The notes below the pieces were generated by a model. The model saw only the letters and a list, made by a program, of their open reading frames with translations. It was not told the origin of the DNA and did no database searches. From an uncultured Clostridium sp. (GTDB lineage: Bacteria; Bacillota; Clostridia; TANB77; CAG-508), in contig CANSKZ010000004.1 in the NCBI GenBank assembly GCA_947647595.1, positions 1 through 64,000 on the forward strand: DNA of 64,000 nucleotides, given 5' to 3'. This document shows positions 44,012-53,359 of this stretch, in pieces (position 1 is the stretch's first letter; each line of letters begins with the position of its first letter). The position numbers and the translations under genes were made by a program.

Positions 44012-45606
44012 TTGGGTAATAATATTTTAAAGTATATATTTATGATAATTGTAATTGGATGCATCAGTTTCGGAATTTACAAAATGAGTCAAAATGACAA
44101 AAAGGAAGCCAATGAAACCATTGACCAAACTTCCACTGTAACAACCATTCAAACAGATTTAAGATTAGCTGTTTGCAATTTTGATACCATCAATCCGCTT
44201 CTAACCAATAATCGAAATGTGCAAGAAATCAGTAAAATCATTTATGAACCATTGGTAACTTTAAGTGGAGACTACAAAATGCAATACTGTCTAGCAGACG
44301 AAATTGCCAAAACAGATGAAGTTAATTATGTCATCAAATTGCGCAAAGGCGTATTATGGCAAGACGGAACCAACTTTACATCCAATGACGTAAAATTCAC
44401 AGTTGATATGATTAAAAATGGAGGATTCAACACCGTATATGCAAACAATTTGAAAAACGTTGTAGCCTTAGAGGTTATTGATGAAACCACAGTAAAAATG
44501 ATTTTATCAGAGCCAGTTGACTTTTTTGAATATTATCTAACTTTTCCAATTTTAAGTGCAAAATATTATGAAGGACAAGACTTTAAAACAACGGAAAAAA
44601 ATGCAACACCCATTGGAACAGGAATGTTTAAAATTGCAACTGTCGATTCGAACATTATCAAATTAGTCAAAAACGATTTATATTGGGATTCCTCGAAAAG
44701 TGCGATGGCAAAAGAAGTCAACATCAATTTATACGGTTCAGCAGGAGAACTCTACAATGCTTTCAAAAATGGTGAAATTGATGTAATTGATGTAAAAATT
44801 GAAAATGTAGAGGATTATATTGGTTCAATTGGTTATAAAAAAATTGAATATAAATCTAGAAACTATGATTTTCTAACATTTAACACACAGAATATTTTAT
44901 TTTCAGATGCCAAAGTCAGAAAAGCCATTAGTAAAATGATTGATAAAAATAATATTGTAGCAAGCTGTTTAGGAGCTGGATATGTACCTTCTAATTTTAG
45001 CTTAGACATGGGAAATTGGCTATATACAAAGGATTTATCCGTCCAAACGAACACCGAAGAAGCAGCGCAAATTTTAATACGGAGCAGGTTGGGAATATAA
45101 AAATAACAAATGGCGCAAAAACATAGATGGCAAAAATATGGAACTATCATTTTCGTTAGCAGTCAATGGAAATCATGCCAAAAGATTAGCTGTTGCTGAA
45201 AACATCAAAGAGCAGTTAGCCAATGTTGGAATAGCAGTATATATCAAACAATTAAACAATGAAACCTATCGTTCTACCCTGCAAACCAAGAATTTTGACA
45301 TCATTTTAACAGGCATCGAATGTAGCTTTTCACCAAGCCTTAAAACCTTTTTTGGAAATGGAAATTTAGCCAATTATTCCAATGAACAAATTACAAATAT
45401 CATGAATCAAATTGCAAATACATCAGATGAAAATAGTTTATATGAAAATTATGGAAAATTGTACGATATTTATTTAGAAGAAGCACCTTACATTGGCCTA
45501 TATCGAGACACTGATACTGTTATCTATAACCAAAGTCTTGTGCGGAAACATTAAAGCAAATGCATTCAATCTATATTGCAATATCGAAAAATGGTATCGC
45601 CAATAG
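44012..45606 (+). CDS. ABC-type peptide substrate-binding protein (SBP_bac_5), read with two +1 shifts
   Basis: Extracytoplasmic binding protein of the OppA/DppA type with an N-terminal helix (about 5-25). Family blocks: [59 protein letters not shown], and [18 protein letters not shown] at 45080 (after ATA) and 45543 (after GTG) break the frame. Skipping the Cs gives [17 protein letters not shown] and [20 protein letters not shown], matching the family's usual AGW block and ending. Restored length 530 residues. No permease or ATPase genes are beside it, so it may serve a transporter elsewhere. Confidence 0.85.
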
Positions 45607-45641
45607 CAAACAAATTTTTGAAAAAAATTTTCAAAAAACTA

Positions 45642-45669
45642 TTGACAAAAAAAGAATTAAAGATATAAT
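45642..45669 (+). promoter_or_regulatory. Promoter of recA
   Basis: TTGACA, 16 bases, TATAAT. No clear LexA box is recognised nearby. Confidence 0.65.
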
Positions 45670-45718
45670 AAAACAAACAGAAGTTTTATCAAACAAATAT
45701 TTGAAGGAGGAAAACAAA

Positions 45719-46777
45719 ATGTCAGAAAATTCAGAGAGAAGAAAGGCTCTAGATGCAGCTATGAGCCAAATTGAAAAACAATTCGGAAAAGGTTCCGTTA
45801 TGAAATTAGGAGAATATAAAGCGATGGAAATTGAAGCGATTCCAACAGGCGCTTTAGGATTAGATATAGCTTTAGGAATTGGTGGTGTACCAAGAGGAAG
45901 AATTATTGAAGTTTACGGTCCAGAATCATCTGGAAAAACAACGCTAGCGTTACATATTGTTTCAGAAGCCCAAAAAATGGGAGGAGAAGCGGCTTTTATT
46001 GACGCAGAACATGCATTAGACCCAGTGTATGCTAAAAAAATTGGTGTGGATATAGATAACTTAATTGTATCCCAACCAGATACAGGGGAACAAGCCTTAG
46101 AAATTACAGAAGCTTTAGTTAGAAGTGGTGCGTTAGATGTTATCGTTGTTGACTCTGTTGCAGCACTTGTTCCAAAAGCTGAAATTGATGGTGATATGGG
46201 GGATTCTCATATGGGATTACAAGCAAGACTTATGTCACAAGCTTTGAGAAAATTAGCAGGAGCAGTTAATAAAACGAAAACAGTCATTATTTTTATCAAC
46301 CAATTAAGAGAAAAAATTGGTGTGATGTTTGGAAATCCTGAAACGACAACTGGTGGTAGAGCATTGAAGTTTTATGCTTCTGTTCGAATGGACATCCGTA
46401 AAATTGAAAATATCAAACAAGACGGCGAAGTAAAAGGAAACAGAGCAAGAGTCAAAATCGTCAAAAACAAAGTAGCTCCACCATTCCGTGAAGCAGAATT
46501 TGATATCATGTATGGCGAAGGAATTTCGAAAGCAAGCAATATTTTAGATATGGCTGTCAACTTAAATATCATTGAAAAAGCAGGTTCTTGGTTTAGCTAT
46601 CATAATGAAAAAATTGGACAAGGTAGAGAAAATGTGAAAAAATATCTAATCGAAAATCCAAATATGATGGAAGAAGTTGAAAAGAAAGTCAGAGATAATT
46701 TTGCCAAAGCTTTTGAAAATGCCTTAGGAGAAGAAATACCAACTGATGAAAAAGAGGAAGAAGAAAACGAAGAATAA
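45719..46777 (+). CDS. recA: Recombinase RecA
   Basis: 352 residues; ATG 45719 behind aaggagg. Walker [17 protein letters not shown]-type region ([13 protein letters not shown]), loop L1/L2 [19 protein letters not shown] and [20 protein letters not shown]. Central to homologous recombination and the partner of the DprA encoded in this window. Intact, no in-frame CGG. recX follows. Confidence 0.97.
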   Translation: MSENSERRKALDAAMSQIEKQFGKGSVMKLGEYKAMEIEAIPTGALGLDIALGIGGVPRGRIIEVYGPESSGKTTLALHIVSEAQKMGGEAAFIDAEHALDPVYAKKIGVDIDNLIVSQPDTGEQALEITEALVRSGALDVIVVDSVAALVPKAEIDGDMGDSHMGLQARLMSQALRKLAGAVNKTKTVIIFINQLREKIGVMFGNPETTTGGRALKFYASVRMDIRKIENIKQDGEVKGNRARVKIVKNKVAPPFREAEFDIMYGEGISKASNILDMAVNLNIIEKAGSWFSYHNEKIGQGRENVKKYLIENPNMMEEVEKKVRDNFAKAFENALGEEIPTDEKEEEENEE

Positions 46778-46798
46778 AAAGAATGGAAGTAAATTTTT

Positions 46799-47257
46799 AT
46801 GAAGTTTATGGAAAATTTCGAACAAGCAGAAAAAACAGATCAACTACGATCCAAAATGCTAAAATATATACTTTACAAAAAGAGAACAGAACAAGAAGTT
46901 AGGCAAAAATTTACGGAAGAGGACCCAAATATGGTAGAAGACGCCATTGCTTACTTTAAGGAACTAAACTATATTAATGATGCGAATTACATCGATAGAA
47001 GTGTGCAAGAATTTATCCATTTAAAAAAGCTTTCCATTAAAGAAATAACGTATAAATTATATCAAAAAGGAATTGATAAAAACCTTGTTGAAGATTATAT
47101 TGCACAACATAAAGAGGAACTTCTATTGTATGAAATCAATTGTGCTCAAGCTATTTGGAATAAAAAAAGCCAAAACACTGAGGAAAAGGCTATCAAAGAA
47201 TTTTTATATAAAAAAGGTTATTTGCCAGAAACAGTACATGCCATTCTACCAAAATAA
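46799..47257 (+). CDS. recX: Regulatory protein RecX
   Basis: 152 residues of helical repeats (KMLKYILYKKRTEQEVRQK, YFKELNYINDANYIDRSVQE), directly after recA as usual. RecX limits RecA filament growth. Intact. Confidence 0.85.
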   Translation: MKFMENFEQAEKTDQLRSKMLKYILYKKRTEQEVRQKFTEEDPNMVEDAIAYFKELNYINDANYIDRSVQEFIHLKKLSIKEITYKLYQKGIDKNLVEDYIAQHKEELLLYEINCAQAIWNKKSQNTEEKAIKEFLYKKGYLPETVHAILPK

Positions 47258-47332
47258 TTTTCCAAATTACTTGCAAAAAAAAATTAAATATGTATATAAT
47301 AAAAGAAGAAAATTATGTAAGGGGGACAAAAA

Positions 47333-48454
47333 ATGAAAAAAGTTGCAATACTAACAAATGGTGGAGATGCTCCAGGACTAAATGCAGTTATCAGAGCAAT
47401 AGTTAAAACAGCGGAAACACATGGAATTGAATGTTATGGATACATTGAAGGATATAAAGGTTTATTAAATAATGATTATGTAAGATTAGAGCCAAACGGA
47501 AATGCTTCTGGAATTTTGGACAAGGGTGGAACTATTATTGGTACTTCTAATAATACAAATGTCTTCCATTATAAAGTAGTTAAAGAAGATGGAAGTGTTG
47601 AGTATCAAGATTTATCAGATAAATGTGTTGAAAACATTAGAAATGCTGGTTTTGAATGTATTTTCACATTAGGTGGAGATGGAACACAAAAGTCTAGTCG
47701 AGATTTTTGTCTAAAAGGTGTTAATTGTATTGGTGTGCCAAAAACAATTGACAATGATGTAGCGCACACAGAAACTACTTTTGGTTATAATACAGCAGTA
47801 TCTGTTGCTATGGATGCTTTGGATAGACTTCACACAACTGCTACATCGCATCATCGTGTATTAACTTTGGAAGTAATGGGAAGATATGCAGGTTGGATTG
47901 CGCTAGAATCAGCCATAGCTGGTGGTGCAGATGTTGCTTTAATTCCAGAGATTCCTTATGATATGAATAAAGTCATCGAAAAAATTGAGAGAAGAAAAGC
48001 AAACGGCAAAGAATTCAGTATTGTTGTTGTTTCTGAAGGCGCTAAACCAAAAGATGGAGAAATTACGATTAAAAAAGTATTAGACGATGGAGCTGGATTA
48101 GATAATGTTCGACTTGGTGGAGCTGGTGAAGTTGTTGCTGAACAAATTGAAAAACTAACTGGGATGACAACCAGAAATACCGTTCTAGGCTATGTCCAAA
48201 GAGGTGGAACACCAACTTCGTTTGACCGCGTTTTGTCAACCAGATATGGTGTAAAAGCAATGGAACTTGCAATGCAAGGAATTTTTAAAGTATTAGTAAC
48301 TTACAAAGGTGGAGAAATGGGATATGTTGATTTGGATGAAGTAGTTGGAAGAGAAGCTAAAATTGGTGATGCTTCTAGCAAAAATCGTACGATTCCATTA
48401 GACCATGAATTGATTCGAGTTGCTAGACAACTTGGCATGTGTTTGGGAGATTAA
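47333..48454 (+). CDS. pfkA: 6-phosphofructokinase
   Basis: 373 residues. Phosphorylates fructose 6-phosphate. NGGDAPGLNAVIRAIV, FTLGGDGTQKSS, PKTIDNDVAHTETTFGY, MGRYAGWIAL. The GGDGT glycine indicates ATP, while the lysine in PKTIDND is the residue typical of pyrophosphate enzymes and of the mixed ATP clade, so the phosphoryl donor should be tested rather than assumed. Aggggg-type ribosome site. Confidence 0.92.
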   Translation: MKKVAILTNGGDAPGLNAVIRAIVKTAETHGIECYGYIEGYKGLLNNDYVRLEPNGNASGILDKGGTIIGTSNNTNVFHYKVVKEDGSVEYQDLSDKCVENIRNAGFECIFTLGGDGTQKSSRDFCLKGVNCIGVPKTIDNDVAHTETTFGYNTAVSVAMDALDRLHTTATSHHRVLTLEVMGRYAGWIALESAIAGGADVALIPEIPYDMNKVIEKIERRKANGKEFSIVVVSEGAKPKDGEITIKKVLDDGAGLDNVRLGGAGEVVAEQIEKLTGMTTRNTVLGYVQRGGTPTSFDRVLSTRYGVKAMELAMQGIFKVLVTYKGGEMGYVDLDEVVGREAKIGDASSKNRTIPLDHELIRVARQLGMCLGD

Positions 48455-48460
48455 AAATAA

Positions 48461-48496
48461 TACAAAGCCGACTCTGTTGAAAGAGCCGGCTTTGTA
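48461..48496. terminator. Bidirectional terminator
   Basis: tacaaagccgactc... gagccggctttgta hairpin between pfkA and the converging minus-strand gene. Confidence 0.8.
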
Positions 48497-48509
48497 CATT
48501 TTACTCAAA

Positions 48510-49310
48510 TTAATTCGCCCAATTGGGTAGTTTGTCAAAATAAGACACTTCAAATGTTAAGGCATTACAAAGTGCATATTTTCCAACGACATAATTTCCA
48601 AACGAATCACGCCTCAATAGAGCATATTTGTAATATGGAATGTCATTGTCATCTACTACAAATCCGAGATTTCTCGGATTTTTTAACATGAGCTCATGGG
48701 GCATTGTATTTCTTACTACAAAAGCAGTCTCGATATTGCGATAAGCCACAATACGTTCAGGCTCAATAATAACAATGACATCACAACTGGAAGAACGGAT
48801 AATCTTTTTTCCATTTGAATGGGAGAGCGATTCCCATTCAACTTTTTCTAAAATAGATACATCTGTAGACACAAACTCTGGTTGAGAGGCATCAATAATC
48901 AGTATATCATTTGTTTCAGGAAAATCGATATACGTTATTGGAACTCCCTCTGGCATTTTCTCACTGAAAAATGCTTGCTGATCTGCTACAAATGCCATAA
49001 AACAAAGCATTAATGATAATGATAGGACTTCAATCCGTTGTATGTTTGTTCTGGCAATTGATTCAAGTATCAATTGAGGAACCAGAATAAGCATAATGCT
49101 AGGTATTATGATATTTGAAATGAGGGAGATACCTCCTGCTGGAATGGCAATCATACCCAAAAGGACTAAAAGAAATATCATATAAATACAACCAACAAGA
49201 AATATAAAATATTCTAGTGGTATTTTTTTGATATTCCTATTACGATAAGTCAAGCAGAGAAGCAAACTATTTGTTATTCCATAAGTTATTGCTCCAATAA
49301 TTAGTGTCAT
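48510..49310 (-). CDS. Membrane protein of unknown function, accessory-type codon use
   Basis: 266 residues behind aaaggagg. Four helices in the first half (about 2-22, 32-55, 60-82, 95-112), then a soluble domain of about 150 residues (FSEKMPEGVPITYIDFPETN, RNTMPHELMLKNPRNLGFVV). Sequence is less A+T-rich than its neighbours. It has CGG in frame at 49037-49035 (Q-R-I), where a +1 shift would stop within nine codons, so CGG is arginine here. Both traits suggest acquisition. No family recognised. Confidence 0.55.
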   Translation of the reverse strand: MTLIIGAITYGITNSLLLCLTYRNRNIKKIPLEYFIFLVGCIYMIFLLVLLGMIAIPAGGISLISNIIIPSIMLILVPQLILESIARTNIQRIEVLSLSLMLCFMAFVADQQAFFSEKMPEGVPITYIDFPETNDILIIDASQPEFVSTDVSILEKVEWESLSHSNGKKIIRSSSCDVIVIIEPERIVAYRNIETAFVVRNTMPHELMLKNPRNLGFVVDDNDIPYYKYALLRRDSFGNYVVGKYALCNALTFEVSYFDKLPNWAN

Positions 49311-49567
49311 AAAAATTCCTCCTTTAATAAAATGAAATTGTAAAATAATGCTAAGGTTTACGAGTGACTAACTAAGAAGTCTAGGAGAAAAAAACTTTCC
49401 TAATTCTAATTAGTATTAAAAAATACAAAAAATCTTCTATTATAATTATATCACAATATTTGAGAAAAGTCAAGTTTTTTTAGATATTCAAAAAAACACT
49501 TGATTTTTAAAATATTTATGATATAATAATAAAACTGTATGAAATAAAAAATTTTGGAGGAATAAAA

Positions 49568-50968
49568 ATGAGTGTTAAAGTTGAAAAGACAGAGAACAAA
49601 AATGAATTAAAATTAGAATTTACAGTGGATAGTAAAGTATTTGAAGAAGGGATGAATACAGTTTATAAGAAAAATGCAAAATATTTTAGCATACCAGGAT
49701 TTCGAAAAGGGAAAGTTCCAATGAACATGGTAGAGAAATTCTATGGTGCAGAAATATTTTATGAAGATACATTCAATGAAATTGTGCCAGAAATTTATGA
49801 TAACGCAATCAAAGAAGAAAAATTAGACGTTGTTAGTCGTCCTGAAATTGATGTTGTTCAAATGGAAAAAGGCAAAGATTTGATTTTTACAGCAATTGTA
49901 CAAACAAAACCAGAAGTAAAACTTGGAAAATATAAAGGAATTGCATTAGAAAAAAATAAATATGAAGTAACGGAACAGACGATAGAACACGAATTAAGCC
50001 ATATGGCGGATAGAAATTCTAGAATGGTAACTGTAACCAATCGAGCTGCTAAATTAGAAGATACCGTTGTGATTGATTTTTGTGGTTCGGTTGACGGAAA
50101 AGAATTTGAAGGTGGAAAAGCAGAAAATCATGAATTAAAATTGGGAAGCAATACCTTTATTCCAGGATTTGAAGACCAAGTAGTTGGCATGAAAACAGAG
50201 GAAGAAAAAGATATTAATGTAAAATTCCCAGACGAATATTTTTCAAAAGAGTTAGCTGGAAAAGATGCTGTATTTAAAGTAAAAGTTCATGAGATTAAAG
50301 AAAAAGAATTACCAAAAATTGATGATGAGTTTGCAAAAGATGTCAGCGAATTTGATACATTAAAAGAATTAAAAGCAGATATCAAAGCGAAAAAAGAAGA
50401 ACAAAACCAAACAAGAAGCAAAAATGAGTTGCAAGAAGCAGCGGTAAAAGCTGTCGCTGATGTTACAGAAATTGATATTCCATCTGGCATGATTGAAGCA
50501 GAAGTAGAAGGTATGATACAAGATATGGACAATCGTCTAGCTTACCAAGGTATGAAATTGGAGCAATATTTAGGCATGATTGGTAAAACGATGGAAGATT
50601 ATAAAAAAGAATGCGAAACGCCTGCAACAGAATCTGTCAAAATGAGATTGGTGTTAGAAGCAGTTGGAAAAGATGCTAAAATTGAAGTAACCGAAAAAGA
50701 AATCAAAGAGAAAATCAAAGAACTAGCAACTGCTTATGGTAGAAAAGAAGACGAATTGATGAAAAATGAGGAATTAAAAACCAATATTGAAAATAGCATA
50801 AAATCAGAAAAATCAATTGAGTTTATTATTGAAAATGCTAAAGTAAAAGAAGTTGTAGCAAAAGCAGATGAATGCGATTGTGGACATGATCATGGAGAAA
50901 AGAAAACAACGAAGAAGTCAGCAAGCAAAAAAAAAGCGAAAAAAGATGAAGAAAGTGAAAAAAAATAA
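49568..50968 (+). CDS. tig: Trigger factor
   Basis: 466-residue ribosome-bound chaperone and prolyl isomerase. N-terminal ribosome-binding tail with the GFRKGKVP signature (IPGFRKGKVPMNMVEKF), the FKBP domain (EDTVVIDFCGSVDGKEFEGG), and a helical C-terminal domain ending in a His/Lys-rich tail (CDCGHDHGEKKTTKK). Intact. Promoter TTGATT-17-TATAAT upstream; terminator at 50974. Confidence 0.95.
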   Translation: MSVKVEKTENKNELKLEFTVDSKVFEEGMNTVYKKNAKYFSIPGFRKGKVPMNMVEKFYGAEIFYEDTFNEIVPEIYDNAIKEEKLDVVSRPEIDVVQMEKGKDLIFTAIVQTKPEVKLGKYKGIALEKNKYEVTEQTIEHELSHMADRNSRMVTVTNRAAKLEDTVVIDFCGSVDGKEFEGGKAENHELKLGSNTFIPGFEDQVVGMKTEEEKDINVKFPDEYFSKELAGKDAVFKVKVHEIKEKELPKIDDEFAKDVSEFDTLKELKADIKAKKEEQNQTRSKNELQEAAVKAVADVTEIDIPSGMIEAEVEGMIQDMDNRLAYQGMKLEQYLGMIGKTMEDYKKECETPATESVKMRLVLEAVGKDAKIEVTEKEIKEKIKELATAYGRKEDELMKNEELKTNIENSIKSEKSIEFIIENAKVKEVVAKADECDCGHDHGEKKTTKKSASKKKAKKDEESEKK

Positions 50969-50973
50969 TTTTA

Positions 50974-51008
50974 AAATCGCCTTAAATTTTAGGGCGATTT
51001 TTTTTTGG
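50974..51008 (+). terminator. Terminator after tig
   Basis: aaatcgcc with gggcgattt, then a long T-run. Confidence 0.85.
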
Positions 51009-51017
51009 ATAAACTAC

Positions 51018-51955
51018 ATATTAATTATTTACATAATTAGACGAAAAAAGATTGACATGTTTTTTATTTTATAATACAAAATAATTAATGTACTATGAGA
51101 AAATATAGAGTAGATTTTATAGTATAAATTTTTGTTTTTTATAAGGAGGAAAAAACATGGCAAGTTTAAAACAAATTGAAGGAGGATTTAGCGAGACTTC
51201 AAAATATAATTTAAAACTATATAATGAATATTTACAAAAGTTAGTAAAACAAGTTGTAGAATTACAAAGCAATGTCAAGAAAGCATCAAAACAAATACAA
51301 AATACGGTAATGGTTAAAGGTAAATGGTATGATGATTCAGCAGCAAAGTTTGCATTTTGGTGGAATAACAATACTACGAAAGCTTCTGGATTGGCAGATG
51401 GTGTTGATAAATTAAATAATGTTAGTACAGTTGCAGAAGAATTAGTTAGAATAACAGGAGTAGATGTTTCTGTACAAATGAGCAAATCTAAAAAATTTGC
51501 ACAAAGTTATTTAAAACATAAATATATAGTTGATTTTTCAAAAGGTAGTGAACATATTCATGAGATTGAAAATATTACGAAAAAAACTCTAGGAAACATA
51601 GCACAAACAGAATGTGATGAGAATGCAGAATTGCTTGCAGATAAACAAGCTTTATCAACTATGATTAAGAGCATTTCAAAAGCATTTGATAATATAGATA
51701 GTGCTATTACAGAGATAAAAAAATTGGTTAAAAATTATGTAATAGAGGGAAAGGCATTAAAATTGAAGGGACTTGATTCTACTACATTAAATAAAAAAAT
51801 ACAAAATGTAAAAGGTCATTTAGATGCTATTAGCCAAGAATTGTATAACAGATTGAAAGCAGATCAAGATTCAAATAATTTGACAGATAGTGACTTGAAA
51901 AAAGCATTGTCAACTAATTATTCAAAAAATTCTTCAGGCAAAAGTTCTTCAAACG
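51018..51955 (+). repeat. Tandem duplication, copy 1
   Basis: About 0.94 kb (leader plus the first 264 codons of the gene at 51157) repeated at 52084-53021 at an offset of 1066, with only a few base differences that I can see (e.g. acgaaaaaagattg against accaaaaaaggttg). Confidence 0.9.
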
Positions 51956-52017
51956 AACGTTATATATCGACAGACTCTAGTCCTGCTACAAAAAGAATTA
52001 AAATAACATCAGGGTAA
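51157..52017 (+). CDS. Type VII secretion substrate-like protein, copy 1
   Basis: 286 residues behind ataaggagg. The first 90 residues form long helices with a W-containing turn (VKGKWYDDSAAKFAFWWNNN) reminiscent of WXG100/LXG proteins. Residues 1-264 are identical to copy 2. The last 22 residues (NERYISTDSSPATKRIKITS) are unique. It lies next to an EssC-type ATPase, which supports export by that system. No enzymatic toxin motif is seen in the short tail. Confidence 0.65.
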   Translation: MASLKQIEGGFSETSKYNLKLYNEYLQKLVKQVVELQSNVKKASKQIQNTVMVKGKWYDDSAAKFAFWWNNNTTKASGLADGVDKLNNVSTVAEELVRITGVDVSVQMSKSKKFAQSYLKHKYIVDFSKGSEHIHEIENITKKTLGNIAQTECDENAELLADKQALSTMIKSISKAFDNIDSAITEIKKLVKNYVIEGKALKLKGLDSTTLNKKIQNVKGHLDAISQELYNRLKADQDSNNLTDSDLKKALSTNYSKNSSGKSSSNERYISTDSSPATKRIKITSG

Positions 52018-52021
52018 TTAT

Positions 52022-52108
52022 AGAAGGAAAAACATATCAAAAAGGCTTTTGCGATAGCAATAAAATAATTGAAAACAACCTATATATTAATTATTTACAT
52101 AATTAGAC
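52022..52108 (+). pseudogene. Orphan coding fragment A between the duplicated genes
   Basis: An open stretch reads IEGKTYQKGFCDSNKIIE, then runs into the duplicated leader. The same motif occurs in fragment B after copy 2. No start or ribosome site. Likely the left-over end of a displaced gene or C-terminal cassette. Confidence 0.5.
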
Positions 52109-53021
52109 CAAAAAAGGTTGACATGTTTTTTATTTTATAATACAAAATAATTAATGTACTATGAGAAAATATAGAGTAGATTTTATAGTATAAATTTTTG
52201 TTTTTTATAAGGAGGAAAAAACATGGCAAGTTTAAAACAAATTGAAGGAGGATTTAGCGAGACTTCAAAATATAATTTAAAACTATATAATGAATATTTA
52301 CAAAAGTTAGTAAAACAAGTTGTAGAATTACAAAGCAATGTCAAGAAAGCATCAAAACAAATACAAAATACGGTAATGGTTAAAGGTAAATGGTATGATG
52401 ATTCAGCAGCAAAGTTTGCATTTTGGTGGAATAACAATACTACGAAAGCTTCTGGATTGGCAGATGGTGTTGATAAATTAAATAATGTTAGTACAGTTGC
52501 AGAAGAATTAGTTAGAATAACAGGAGTAGATGTTTCTGTACAAATGAGCAAATCTAAAAAATTTGCACAAAGTTATTTAAAACATAAATATATAGTTGAT
52601 TTTTCAAAAGGTAGTGAACATATTCATGAGATTGAAAATATTACGAAAAAAACTCTAGGAAACATAGCACAAACAGAATGTGATGAGAATGCAGAATTGC
52701 TTGCAGATAAACAAGCTTTATCAACTATGATTAAGAGCATTTCAAAAGCATTTGATAATATAGATAGTGCTATTACAGAGATAAAAAAATTGGTTAAAAA
52801 TTATGTAATAGAGGGAAAGGCATTAAAATTGAAGGGACTTGATTCTACTACATTAAATAAAAAAATACAAAATGTAAAAGGTCATTTAGATGCTATTAGC
52901 CAAGAATTGTATAACAGATTGAAAGCAGATCAAGATTCAAATAATTTGACAGATAGTGACTTGAAAAAGGCATTGTCAACTAATTATTCAAAAAATTCTT
53001 CAGGCAAAAGTTCTTCAAAGA
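52084..53021 (+). repeat. Tandem duplication, copy 2
   Basis: Second copy of the 0.94-kb unit at 51018-51955. Identity stops abruptly at agttcttcaaa, where the C-terminal coding parts diverge. Confidence 0.9.
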
Positions 53022-53173
53022 AAAATTCTAGTGCTGGAGTAACAGTAACTGCAGATAATGGAAAGGTAACAGTTGTTGCAGATGATGGTGGAAAAAAACC
53101 TGAAGTAGTTGCAGACAATGGGAATGTAACAGTTGTTGCAGATAATGGAAAAGTAACAGTTGAAAAGGACTAA
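52223..53173 (+). CDS. Type VII secretion substrate-like protein, copy 2 with a repeat tail
   Basis: 316 residues. N-terminal 264 residues equal copy 1. The tail differs completely: after KKNSSAG it repeats VTVTADNGKVTVVADDG, EVVADNGNVTVVADNGKVTV, i.e. three or four short beta-type units, more like a binding or spacer module than a toxin. Same leader and ribosome site as copy 1, so both are probably expressed together. Confidence 0.65.
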   Translation: MASLKQIEGGFSETSKYNLKLYNEYLQKLVKQVVELQSNVKKASKQIQNTVMVKGKWYDDSAAKFAFWWNNNTTKASGLADGVDKLNNVSTVAEELVRITGVDVSVQMSKSKKFAQSYLKHKYIVDFSKGSEHIHEIENITKKTLGNIAQTECDENAELLADKQALSTMIKSISKAFDNIDSAITEIKKLVKNYVIEGKALKLKGLDSTTLNKKIQNVKGHLDAISQELYNRLKADQDSNNLTDSDLKKALSTNYSKNSSGKSSSKKNSSAGVTVTADNGKVTVVADDGGKKPEVVADNGNVTVVADNGKVTVEKD

Positions 53174-53206
53174 AATAGAAGGAGTTGCTGAAAAAACTTC
53201 TATTAA

Positions 53207-53338
53207 GAAATAGAAGGAAAAATATATCAAAAAGGCTTTTACGATAGCAATAAAATAGTTGAAATCAAGAAATTCGGGCAGGATAAATTGCTCGAATTCT
53301 ATATTTTTGGAATAAAATATAAAGCTACCAATTCTTAA
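53207..53338 (+). pseudogene. Orphan coding fragment B after copy 2
   Basis: 43 open codons (EIEGKIYQKGFYDSNKIVEI, KKFGQDKLLEFYIFGIKYKA) ending in TAA, with no start. Homologous at its beginning to fragment A at 52022. Perhaps an immunity-like or older C-terminal segment stranded by cassette exchange. Confidence 0.5.
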
Positions 53339-53359
53339 GTTAGATTGAAAGAAAGGAGA

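Noticed and set aside
51157..53173. The two type VII-type proteins as complete LXG toxins
   Set aside because: Their C-terminal parts are short or repetitive and show no nuclease, ADP-ribosyltransferase or other toxin motif; no immunity gene is evident.
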